DNA of 64,000 nucleotides from Hippasteria phrygiana (lineage: Eukaryota > Echinodermata > Asteroidea > Valvatida > Goniasteridae): NCBI GenBank assembly GCA_037893225.1, contig JAZGUH010000451.1, positions 2,994,001 to 3,058,000 of the forward strand, given 5' to 3'. The position numbers and the translations under genes were made by a program. Below, piece by piece: positions 34,571 to 44,639 of this stretch (positions are counted from its first letter, which is position 1; every line of letters begins with the position of its first letter). The notes beneath the pieces were generated by a model. That model did not search any database and was not told the origin of the DNA. It saw only the letters and a list, made by a program, of their open reading frames with translations.

Positions 34571-36440
34571 CGAGTATAGGGAAGTACGACTGGGTGTGTG
34601 AAATATTTCGCTTTTTAAAAGCAGTCCTCGGTGTACGGGAGTGACACGCGGAGTGTGACTTTACACGCCCTCATTTTACCCCGGAGAATCGCTTCAGATG
34701 TGCCCGGTAATGTAAGAGCGCCCTCTCTAGTTCTCCGTGAGGGAGGAGGCGCGTTTAATTAAAGTTTATTAAATGAATTTAAGCGGAACGCATCCTCTAT
34801 CTCTTCGCGTTCCCCCATGCTCTTCGTTAACACGCATCTTGAATTCTGGTGAGTACATATCCTACAAGCTTTCATTTTATTACTGAATAATTGTGTATAT
34901 GGAAAATCGCCCTAAAATGACGATGTTCAGAGAAATGTATGCTCTCAAATGAAATAACGTTAAAGCCCACATAAATGATGGTGTATTACCAATGGAGGAA
35001 TAAAACGAGTGCATAAATCCGTCCACCACCTATAAAACCTCGTGGACAAAGTCTATAAGCCATGACCGAAAAAGTCGCATATTAGTTGGAAAGAAAAATG
35101 TGTAAATGTTGACCTCCTAAATTTATGTTTCTTCTTCACATGTTCAATTTTGGGTAGTTGTCATAAGCCAACTTACAAAAGAAGAAGGGAAAATAAGTGG
35201 TGGCTGGCTGTGGCTGTGGAACTCTTTCCACTCCTGCTTTCAAGTTTTAATACTAGGCCTACATTTACATGTAGAAGTAATACGTATGCTTTGTAAGATT
35301 GATTATTTTCAGTCTGTCCATGTGTTCCTACATGCCACTGATGGAAGTTGGGTTAACAACATGGAATGCAGGGATCAAGACACGAAAAGTAAGTACTCCA
35401 GCAGAAATAGGGTTTGGGCACCAGGCATGATGATTTTGGGTCATCTCGTACCCGAGTTAACTCGCACCCGAGTCAACTGGTACTCCCTCCTTTTGAATGG
35501 AGTATGAATGCACAGTTCCAACAAAAACTTTTAATTTTACCATCAAAACGTCGACAATAATGGTAGTTACGCCACCAGAGATGTTTAAAATTCAGAGGTT
35601 TTTCCAGGACGTTCTAACAACGTTTTGCGGACGTTAGAAAATGTACCTACATGAAACAGTCTTTTGCGACGTTTGAAAAACGTTTTTCGGACGTCAGAAA
35701 ATGTACATACATTAAACGGTCTTCTAGTGACGTTTTAATAACGTATTTCCCCGAACGTTTAAAAAACTTTGAAATCAGACGAACAGAAACTAACACAAAA
35801 CGTTTTGGTTAGGTTCTGTATAGGTTACTTACGTCTTCTTCTTCAAAAACGTTTTTAAAACGTGTCTTAAACGTTTCAGGTCGGAGGTCTTAAGTACGTT
35901 TTTCCTAGAACGTTCGCGTAACGTTTTTGGACGTTGCAAAATGTACCAACATTAAACGTTCTTTTGTAACGTTTAAAAAACTTCTTTTTCTGGACGTACC
36001 AACTGACCAATCAGAACTGAGGAAATTTGTGTTCACAAAAGTCATGTTAAATTTTGGTGTTTAGTCCAAAATCACACTTTCTTGACCATAATGTGTAATT
36101 ATTCAAACGATTTTACATAGAAATATGGATTTTTTGCAAACATAGGTGAACAATTGTATTAAATCTCCTTTTGTATTCAAATATTGTAATTGTTCATGGA
36201 AAACCATGACTTCATCATGGCAGGAAAAGTTGAATATAAAAGTAACTCACGACAATGCCTAGTTTGTAGTGTGTAGTAGGTTATTCGTAGCTTTATATAT
36301 CGTGTCTTACCATATATAATCCCAGCCAGCAAGCCCAAATGGGGCCTTGTTGGGCCTGTGATGGGCAATTGAGTGGTCCCAATTGGGTTGCCCATATGGA
36401 TGGGCGCCCCATACAGTTTTGGCTGATGGGCCCACGTACA
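34571..36440. other. Intergenic DNA with AACGTT repeats
   Basis: No gene is recognised. 35590-36000 holds two to three diverged units of about 70 bp with GGACGT(T/C)AGAAAATGTAC and ACATTAAACG, all rich in AACGTT. 35788-35893 is the inverted partner of 32651-32771. 35452-35480 has a short direct repeat of ACCCGAGT. 36320-36440 is a GGGC/GCCC-rich block with CAATTG and CCATATGG palindromes. Confidence 0.6.
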
Positions 36441-36458
36441 TAAGGGCTAGCCCAGACC

Positions 36459-36575
36459 TAGTCTTGGTTCCAAGACGTCCTTAGCGCGGTGCGACGTACA
36501 GCGCGCACGACAGCGCCCTCTAGCTACACACATACACACGCCAAGGCCAAATCGCTAAGAACGTCTTGGGAATTT
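36459..36575 (+). mobile_element. TAGTCTTGG MITE, copy 1
   Basis: It begins TAGTCTTGGTTCCAAGAC. Arms at 36470-36486 (CCAAGACGTCCTTAGCG) and 36553-36569 (CGCTAAGAACGTCTTGG) pair at 16 of 17 positions. The loop contains GCGCCCTCTAG. Two other copies in the window share the outer end but have different inner arms. Confidence 0.8.
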
Positions 36576-36889
36576 CGCAAGGGAGCGCGCGCGACCTGCT
36601 CATGCATAATTTAACAGGCGGGTCAAACGAATAATCGCGCTTGCGCACTGGAGGAAACTCATGTTTTAGTAATAACTTACTAGTCAGTTAACGTACCTTG
36701 TACGTACACACGTGCACACACGCGTACGTGTGCCATGGTACTTACGTACGTACATTCCAGCGGTACGGTATGGCGCGCACGACCGGATATATGGATGCGG
36801 GCCAGAGGACCGACATGGCAGGCCGGCCAGGCAGGCACAGGGCGGCCGGCGCGGCCGGGATAGGTGGAAAGTTTATGCAGTACGGCACA

Positions 36890-37156
36890 ATGGCTTCGGC
36901 GAAGCGGGTCGATGTTCGCGCGGCCGGTGGTCGCAAGATTGCAAGTCGGGACTGTCTAATTTGCGGTCGAGAACTTATAACCTGCCGGAGGTACATATCG
37001 ATGAGTACTAAATGCAAAAAAGATCCTGAATTTTACAGATTACTGAACCAAACTCTCGGGCAAGACATCCCGTGCACTACAGACAAGTACATTTGTGAAC
37101 AGTGCGAAAGACGATTTTCCATAAGTCCGATGCCTCATAAATCTGATGCCTCATAA
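36890..37156 (+). CDS. Gene fragment with paired CxxC zinc-binding motifs
   Basis: From the ATG at 36890 the reading frame has a basic N-terminus, then CLICGREL, about 40 residues including EFYRLLNQTLGQDI, then CEQCERRF and a stop at 37154. C-x2-C near each end of a roughly 60-residue block suggests one zinc-binding fold. ZAD-type domains and the N-terminal domains of several transposon-derived invertebrate proteins have this layout. The frame is open upstream to 36698, but that part translates the CACGCG-rich DNA and is less convincing. Right after the second CxxC the frame enters an inverted repeat (37123-37190), so the exon was probably interrupted there. It may be a first exon or a broken gene. 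Confidence 0.5.
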   Translation: MASAKRVDVRAAGGRKIASRDCLICGRELITCRRYISMSTKCKKDPEFYRLLNQTLGQDIPCTTDKYICEQCERRFSISPMPHKSDAS

Positions 37157-37190
37157 TTACGAAATTTCGGACTTCTGAGGCGTCGGACTT
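37123..37190. repeat. Hairpin insertion after the CxxC motif
   Basis: AAGTCCGATGCCTCA (37123-37137) pairs with TGAGGCGTCGGACTT (37176-37190) at 14 of 15 positions. GATGCCTCATAA occurs twice on the left side, and CGAAATTTCG sits in the loop. It looks like a small foldback insertion that ends the reading frame of the upstream ORF. Confidence 0.75.
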
Positions 37191-37199
37191 ACGATACGG

Positions 37200-39456
37200 C
37201 CCCCACAAATCAATAGGGCCAGGTAAAAAAATATTAAAATGTTTTAGTCAAGTCCATCAAATGTCCTTTGTAGAATTCCATTTACAAAGTAACATGATGA
37301 ACAATGGCATACATGTAGGAATGCTTTTGTGAGAGTTCATTTGAATATGTGTCTTTACTTGAGAAAAGTGTCTTGCCCCAGAAAATCATATAGAATTTAA
37401 ATATTGTTATTGAAAAAAAAACCAGCATACATGTAGTTTGTTCATGTTTTTCATTTTTTGAGTTGGTTAAGAGTGCAGTCTTGCCACACCAGTATGTTAA
37501 TAGCAGGGCTATTTTTTCATAAGGACCCCTAAAAATTGTGTTGCCCTTAAAAAGGGAAAATTGGAAAGGTCAGTCGATTATTTCATTACAATCCATGAAA
37601 ACATACTACATTTTTGTACATGTGTATTATGTTGAGGCAAAAAGTAAGCTTTCTGGGTTTATGACTTCTGACTAGCCCACCCGAACAAAGATACTGACAA
37701 TTTGGGAGACCGCCAACACATGGCAAGATAGCTCAGTTGGTAGAGCGCCGGTACGGTAACCCGGAGGTCGCAGGTTCGAATGTCTTTCGGGAGGGGGGGG
37801 GGGGGGTGTTTAAGCGCGATATATAAATCAAACGGCTCATTTTATTAATTAAAGCACACTTTTTAAATTATTCATTTATATTTTACTGGGGGGGGGGGGG
37901 GGAGATGAATGTTGGGTACATGTATGTACAGGCTGTTAAAAATGAAAAGCCAGAACCAACTTGCCCTGTACATGTACATGTAGTTCCACTTTATTTACTT
38001 CTCCCTTTAGGCAAAGGGATTAATTTTTTTTTGATAACTTGAAGTTGATAATCCAGTGTTTTTACATTGCATGCCTTTTTTATTTTTTAAGTAACATTAT
38101 TCCTCTTTTCTTTTCTCGTCATTGAAGTGTTATGTACTACAGTAAGTACACGGAGATCACTTCAGTAACAAAAATAACACTGATAACACCCAGAGACTCG
38201 ATATTCCAATGTAACGAGAAACAATATTTTTTTCTAACCCTTTTTAGGTTATTTTAGTTAATAATTCAGAAAGTTCAGGTTACCTAGGATTTTAATACTG
38301 TACTCTATTTCTAAACAAGTAAATGATCATGTGCATGTAATAACACTTGAATTAATACAGTAGTTACATGTACAATGTACATGAACATTGTCAATTCAAA
38401 TTCCCAAAAGAAATTGTTGGCCAATTCAAGAAGTATAAAACCTTCTGAGCATTTTTACTAGGAAGTGTACACAACCTGTCAAAATCCAACACTGTGCAGT
38501 GGACCCTATATGGCACATTCTTTAGACTTGTAACAAATTTGGGCATCATACACATACATTTTTGTAGCTCCATGTAAAGTAATGGTGCCAAGGCGCTACA
38601 TCAAAATACAATACAACCTGCTGTTATGGTTTGTAAGACTTGGGGTAGTTACGGTGTACATGTACATGTACATGTGTACATGTAGGGTTAATGTCTAAAT
38701 CTAAAACTAAGACAAATTCTACAAATGAAACATTATAGCTTGCTATCTGCATTGCAACATTAATTAGTGAAGGCATTTTGTAGAATCTTACTACTGTATT
38801 TACACTGCAAAGATTATTCAATGTATAGTTAGTGGGTACATGTAATTCCACAATTATAAAAATCAATGAGTACAATTCCACAAATGAAATATGTGTAAAG
38901 TAAGTATTTCACTGCTTTACTGCTTAATGCCAAATAAATGTCTCATGACACTGTACAGACAGTAAACCCATGCAGATTTTTTTCTAGAAAGTGAAATGTG
39001 TAACGTTGTCCCCAAGTAATGCATTTTAAATCCCACTGGCAAGCTACATGTAAATGTATTATAATTATTGTTCAAAGTCTTCGGAAACCACAGGGGCCAA
39101 AAGAAAGTGACCAAATGAGTATATTATTTTAAACAGCTCTCAAAAGTCACTTTTTTGGTATTCCATGGCAGAAACAAATAACGTCATAACCTCAAATTGT
39201 TTGCTGCCCGCAGCAACGACTTTTCGTCAAATGGCACCAGCGGGGTAAGAGGGGACTTGATAAAAATCGCTCTCAAAAGTTTCATTTTTTGGTATGTCAT
39301 TGCCTTACATGTACATGTACACATGTATATCCAACCACTTCTAGTCGCTATCGCTACTGTACACAACCTGTGCCTCTGCATATGCACCTTCATCTTCTGA
39401 GATGTCTGACAATGAAAAAGACTGAAACGCTATCAACATCAAAATCAACACAATGG
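37200..39456. other. Intergenic DNA: G tracts, ACATGTAC microsatellites, tRNA-like remnant
   Basis: No gene is supported. G tracts lie at about 37791-37807 and 37888-37902. ACATGTAC repeats lie around 38657-38685 and 39307-39322. A tRNA-related remnant lies at 37722-37793. Short ORFs here are AT-rich and without motifs. Confidence 0.6.
37722..37793 (+). pseudogene. tRNA-related pseudogene
   Basis: It contains TAGCTCAGTTGGTAGAGCG, a good A box and D-arm, and an anticodon arm with stem CCGG/CCGG and loop ACGGTAA. The base before the anticodon is C instead of the usual T. The T-arm GGTTCGAAT continues with GTCTT where the stem needs the complement of GCAGG. It runs straight into a G tract. It is therefore a decayed tRNA or tRNA-derived SINE head. 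Confidence 0.55.
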
Positions 39457-40839
39457 TCATAGACACAAGTCTTGACCAAATTCCACACAGTCGATTATAA
39501 TGTGGCACTCATTCACGACTTCTTTGATGGTGATGTCAGGCAGTCCACAGGCTATATTTTCGTCGGTATATAAGTGGCTGCTGCTGTCAAGCAGTAATGT
39601 CTGCTTATATGCTTTCAGTTGTTTAAGCAGCTCAGATTTCATTTCCTCATCTACCACTGCAATCTGGCACTCTGATGAGCCGGCAGATGGGCCATGAAGC
39701 AGAGTATCTGCCATCTTCTGTTCTGGAAATGAGGGCTGAACTGTACAAGATTCACCATCACAGGTGCACTTCGCAGCACAAATGTCGCAACAATTGTGTT
39801 TCTCTATTTCTGTGCCGGATTCTTCACTGGAAGGGAAACTATTCCTGATAACTTCTCTCCTGCATGTTTCTCCTTTCATGAATTCAATCATTTCCGCACT
39901 GGTCTTCAATCCAGCCGCAGAACCTGGATAACTGAATAAGATGGCGACACTCTGAGCACCATCACGGCCTGCTCTCCCACTTAGCTGCATCAGATCGTCC
40001 AGATCAGTAGGATGGCCAACCAGGATGATTGTGTGCACACCATGAACATCAATCCCCAATCCAAATGCCATTGTGGCAAATAGCACTCTAACCTCCCCGT
40101 CTCCACATGCAAAACTGTCAATGATTCTCTTCTGCACATCTGACTCTGTGTTTGTGTGATACATGTCAAAGAACCTGTGTGCATCTTTCGGGAGGACAGA
40201 ACAGAAGAGTGAGTAAAGTTCACCGACGCGTTTCCTTGACTGGCAGTACAAAATTGTACGCTCAGTGGAAATTCCTTTTTTAGCAATTTCTTCTGCTATC
40301 CAGTTGAAGGTGAGCTGAAAGTCCTTCAATTTGGACTTAACAACAACATACTTTATGTTTGTGCGTTCAGGGCTCTCCTCGATGAGAAAGTAGTTTCTAA
40401 GTGCTAAACTGTGCACGACTGTTTTTCTCACATTTCTGGTCGCAGTAGCTGTCAAGGCAATGATGCTGGTTGACCCTTTCAGCACAAAACGAAGCTCACC
40501 AAGCTGCCCATAGCACTTCCGAAAGGCACTGCTCTGTCCTGATGAGTGTCCCCTGATCAAAGCAGAAAAGAGGAAATGATATACAATCTGAAATATAGGA
40601 AAGGTATTCAGTTCGCAATTCGAATGTTATGCGCCTATCAATTGCTTCCTGATCAGCCTGCGATAGTGGGGCTAAAAACATGTAGTTCAGGTAAATGAAG
40701 TTTTAGGGTAAAAGTGTAGTGTACATGTACATGTAGTTCTAGTTCACTAGAAAATGCACCGTGCGAATGACTGTCAATGAAATTTGGAGCAGACTTTTCT
40801 CATTTAGGGTTTTAAATATTTTCTTTTTATAGGAAAGAT

Positions 40840-41540
40840 TTTACTTTAATACACCCACCAAAATCGGTCAGGAACAGCTAATCTTGGAAAATAACCATCC
40901 CTCTGTGTTCAGAATGATATAAACACTTGCCACAACATTTAAACTTGAAATTTTGTTGGGAAAGATTGTTTGTGTTTTCTGTGTTAGATGTTCTTTGCAC
41001 AAAAAATGGTCACTCAAAATGTTCACATACATGTACATACATATATCATGTACATGCACATGTCAATTTCTGCCTCAGATTTACAAATTCTGCTGACATA
41101 AATCTTGAACAAAAGATTTTAATTCAATACCACCCACCAGAAATCAGTCAGGAACTGCAAAATCTTGGAAAAATAACCATCCATCTGTGTTCAGAATTTA
41201 GTTGGAAATTTAGTTTGGAATTGTTTGTGCAATATAGGGGACGAAATTTTGTTTTCTGTGTTAGATGTTCTTGGTACAGTGCACAGTGTATGTTCACTCA
41301 AATACAAGGTTGATTTCTGTCCCATTTAAAAAAAGATGTTGCTGACATAAATCTTGAAATAAGTTGTGCCACATGTTTGTAATCAGTAAGGAGGGTTGTA
41401 TATTTTCTAAGATTTTGCTGTTCCTGATCCATTTTGGTGGGGGTATTACACCTTTTTTACAGTAAAATCTTTCCCTTAGGCTTTGCTGTTCCTGACCGAT
41501 TTTGGTGGGGGTATTCATGGTATTATAAGTAAAATCTTTC
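40840..41540 (+). repeat. Tandem repeat inside the helicase intron, about three diverged copies
   Basis: CCACC(A)AAATCGGTCAGGAAC, ATCTTGGAAAATAACCATCC, GTGTTTTCTGTGTTAGATGTTC and GCTGACATAAATCTTGAA recur at irregular spacing. A further copy lies at 21600-21860. There is no coding capacity. Confidence 0.7.
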
Positions 41541-41571
41541 CCATTAATGTTTTGTCACTCACCACTTTGAC

Positions 41572-41698
41572 TAGTCTTGGTTCCAAGACGTTACTGTCTG
41601 ATACTTGTCATCAACAGAGGGCGCAATTTACAGGCTGTCACCGGCGGGCGAGCGCGCGATCAATCACGGAGTTACAGTAACGTCTTGGATATTTCTAC
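41572..41698 (+). mobile_element. TAGTCTTGG MITE, copy 2
   Basis: It begins TAGTCTTGGTTCCAAGAC. The arms CCAAGACGTTACTGT (41583-41597) and ACAGTAACGTCTTGG (41674-41688) are perfectly complementary over 15 bp. The loop contains AGAGGGCGC. The end continues GATATTTCTAC, similar to copy 3. Confidence 0.85.
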
Positions 41699-41999
41699 TT
41701 TTGAGGGCGGGACCCGACTATGGAAATCGTGGCTAAACATGCATCATTCATATCACGTGACTGGTCTGACCTCCATGGTTAAGTTTGACCGATTGCCCCA
41801 ATTATGCAAAATGCGCCTGCGGTCGACGCGACGTGTAATATAATACCGTTTGAAAAGAAACGTGGATGTACTACTGTGTACAAAAGCCAAGTGTACGTAC
41901 AATGTACATGTATTATGTACAATGTACATATCCACATATGAACACTGTGGATACATGTATAGTGTACGTATACGTACTTGAACTTCAAGTTTGAATAAC

Positions 42000-43590
42000 T
42001 TGGAGTTTCTGATCTTTCTTGCTACGTCCCAGAATGAGATAATGACAAATTACTTGCAGGTGTGCACTTTAATCTGGGATGTTAATTAGCCAATGTGAAT
42101 GAATAAATGCAGAATAGTAAAATTTGTATATTATTTTTTATCAAAGATTGATTTTTGCCAGTCTTGTTTAATTACATGTACAAACATGTGGTGCCTTTTT
42201 TTGCAGCCAGCCATGACCAGGCCCAGTATTGTATTAATTGGATATTTCAGTCCAGTTATATGCATGCACAATAAATTTACAGGACGGTCTTTGGTCAACT
42301 TTTAACTGAAAAACGTTTTTACTCACTTTGTCTTCAAGGTGGAGCTTAAATTCATCATTGTCTTAATTATTTATATTAATACAAATTTCCTCCACTAAAT
42401 ACATTACATTCCTACATGTGTATAGTAATCCATGTATACTAATATTTAAAAAAGTGAACATGAAGTAGAGAAGTCTGAAATAGCAAGCACAGCAAACCAC
42501 TTAAATGCAGTGGATTTAAAATCAAAGTAGATGTTAACTTCACTCATTTATTTTAATTCTTCAGGTAAACATAATTTTTCACTGGATAAAATGTATTTCT
42601 GTAAAGATTTTAAACCATTATTGTAAATTTACATTTATGTTAACATATACTTTACCATTGAATGTTAGAACTGCCACAGAGTTCATCAGAAATATGAAAC
42701 ACACCATTTGTTACATCTCTTTTTTCATGTATTTTCAATTTCCATCCTGAAAAATTATATTGGCAGATGTACCGGTCATTTACTACTCAGTGTAAAATAA
42801 TCGACATTACATGTACATGTACATGTGGCATTTTAAAAAATGTATAATACATTTACTTATACAAACTGGCTGGGACGTCCTCCATTCTGAAGTCTTTTTT
42901 AAGTTTATCACCTCACATGTTTATACACCAGTGTTCTAGCTTATACAGTGTACATGCACAATATATAATGTACATGTCATCGGGTAATACCTTCTCATAA
43001 ATTGTTATCTTCACTCAAGCGCGCCTCCATGATTTGACTATGACATGTGTGGAGACCGGGAAGGTGGGGGGGGGGGGGGGGGGGGGTTATCATGAAATTC
43101 CAAAACCAACCAACTGAAAATTTCGAAGGGGGGGGGGGGGGGGGGATTGGACACTACGCTGTCTATTACACATGTATTAATTATGGTCCATGCACAAACC
43201 CAAATTTAACCCTCTTTCCGACAATTCTACTGTAATTTCCATGTGAAATGTTTAATACCTCCTGGTCTACTTTAATTGTTTTCTTCTGTCTGGTTTTGTC
43301 TAGAGGTGATCTTGTCATAACGTGTGTGGGTGGAGATATATTCCCCATCCCTACAACCCCGAAATCTATGTTTTTGCCTTCACTTATCAACACTTCGTCT
43401 TGTCAACAATTTTTTGGGGATTATATTTAACTATAAAAGTTGGGCTATTATGTACGCCGTATGTATCACCATTTGTTAATCCTTTTTGATATGTTTTTCT
43501 TTGTATAAAAATTGTTGTTTAAACTTCAGCTGCACTACAGAAATCAGCTGCACGTCAACTTCAAAAATATTTCCCACAGACATGACAGAC
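42000..43590. other. Intron DNA of the helicase pseudogene, with G tracts
   Basis: No gene is seen. Two G tracts lie at about 43065-43086 and 43129-43146, roughly 65 bp apart. ACATGTAC microsatellite occurs near 42810-42825. ORFs here are short and without motifs. Confidence 0.6.
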
Positions 43591-43600
43591 TGGGTCACGC

Positions 43601-43635
43601 CACTGATCTCTACTACAGCGTAGTAGAGATCAGTG
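43601..43635. mobile_element. 35-bp TIR-only insertion with 8-9 bp target duplication
   Basis: CACTGATCTCTACTAC (43601-43616) and GTAGTAGAGATCAGTG (43620-43635) are perfectly complementary over 16 bp with only AGC between. GGTCACGC lies directly on both sides (43593-43600 and 43636-43643); the match can be read as 9 bp, GGGTCACGC. An 8-bp duplication with short TIRs fits hAT-like or Merlin-like DNA transposons. The insertion is little more than two TIRs. Confidence 0.8.
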
Positions 43636-43918
43636 GGTCACGCGGATCGCGCAATCCTTCATCCAAAACAATACAACGGTCGACGCGCTGGGCCCGGGCG
43701 CGGTGAACTTCAAATTTCCGGACAACACAACACACACATACACAAAAAACCGCACCCAGAGGGTGATGACCGCACCGCGTCCTATTTAATCGTGCATGCT
43801 CGCCAAGTTATGAATAATTCATTTGTCAAGGTCAAACTCAATCGCTGATTGGCTCCCCCGGAAAGTCGGGGGAGAATGTCGAAAAAGTAAAGAAAAAGTT
43901 AAGACCCGCGGACAGAGA

Positions 43919-44091
43919 TATCCAAGACCTTCGTGAGAGTGAAGAACCGAGCAAAGAACAGTAGAATCGATTCTTGTCAGAGCGCGTAATATATAAAACA
44001 TTATGGAATACAATCAGAATCGATTTACTGAGAAACAGCGCCCTCGTTCGGAAGGAAAAAAAGGAACACGAAGGTCTTGGAACCAAGACTA
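43919..44091 (-). mobile_element. TAGTCTTGG MITE, copy 3, at a splice donor
   Basis: On the minus strand it begins TAGTCTTGGTTCCAAGACC. Arms 43922-43935 (CCAAGACCTTCGTG) and 44067-44080 (CACGAAGGTCTTGG) are perfectly complementary over 14 bp. The loop contains GCGCCCTCG on the plus strand. Its outer end begins right where the coding sequence of the RecQ-like exon stops matching the family. Confidence 0.85.
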
Positions 44092-44639
44092 CACTTTGAC
44101 ACGCAGTGACTCTCATCCACAAACAATCCGTAGCATCTACTCCGGACAGATTGAAGTAGCTCTTTTCCAAGTTCTGAGCAGAGTGATTCTGGACTGGCAA
44201 ACAGGATTGAGAAATCTTCGGATTGTTCCAAAATGTGATCTGGAATATCAGACGTTATATCTGCCGACTTCAGTCCCAGATGTTCAGCACGATGTAACTG
44301 ATCAACGGCCAGGGCTTTCAATGGCACGACGACATACAATAACCAGCGCTTTCTCTTGTTTACATGGTTTACCTTCGGTTACTTCGTTCAAGAAATCTAA
44401 GACTTAGTAAGAGTAGACCAATGGAGCAGCTTGAAAAATTACACTCTTGCCAAATCCCGTTGGCAAATTAACAAACAAATCATGGCCACGTACAAATTGA
44501 TGAATGGCACTGATCTGATGACTTTTTAACTTTCCAAAGTCCAGTTTTTTGGCTGTAAAATCGATCGCTTGGTCCACGCGGTCAGAATTTTTTCCCAACA
44601 AACAACGAATGGCTTGATGGCTGCATCTGAATGAAGTTT

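Larger units (their letters stand above)
39457..44637 (-). pseudogene. RecQ-like DNA helicase, decayed
   Basis: Read on the minus strand. Exon block 1 (44637-44095) has helicase motif 0 (KSHQISAI), Walker A (NLPTGFGKS), motif Ia (VPLKALAVDQ), motif Ib (FASPESL) and motif II as VDESHCVS. The last exon (40552-39457, TGA stop) has motif III (ALTATAT), motif IV, motif V (FATMAFGLGID) and motif VI (QLSGRAGRDG). A Cys-rich zinc region (CCDICAAKC) and about 130 C-terminal residues follow. The acceptor at 40553-40554 has a good pyrimidine tract. Block 1 is broken by an in-frame TAA at 44404-44406 and by a frameshift near 44330-44337, seen where ALVIV continues as VVVPLKAL in another frame. A MITE abuts the splice donor. 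RecQ enzymes unwind DNA 3' to 5'; short RecQ-like copies are common in invertebrate genomes. As it stands no functional protein is expected. Confidence 0.85.

Noticed and set aside
44003..44407. 134-codon plus-strand ORF
   Set aside because: It is the shadow of the RecQ-like exon on the minus strand.
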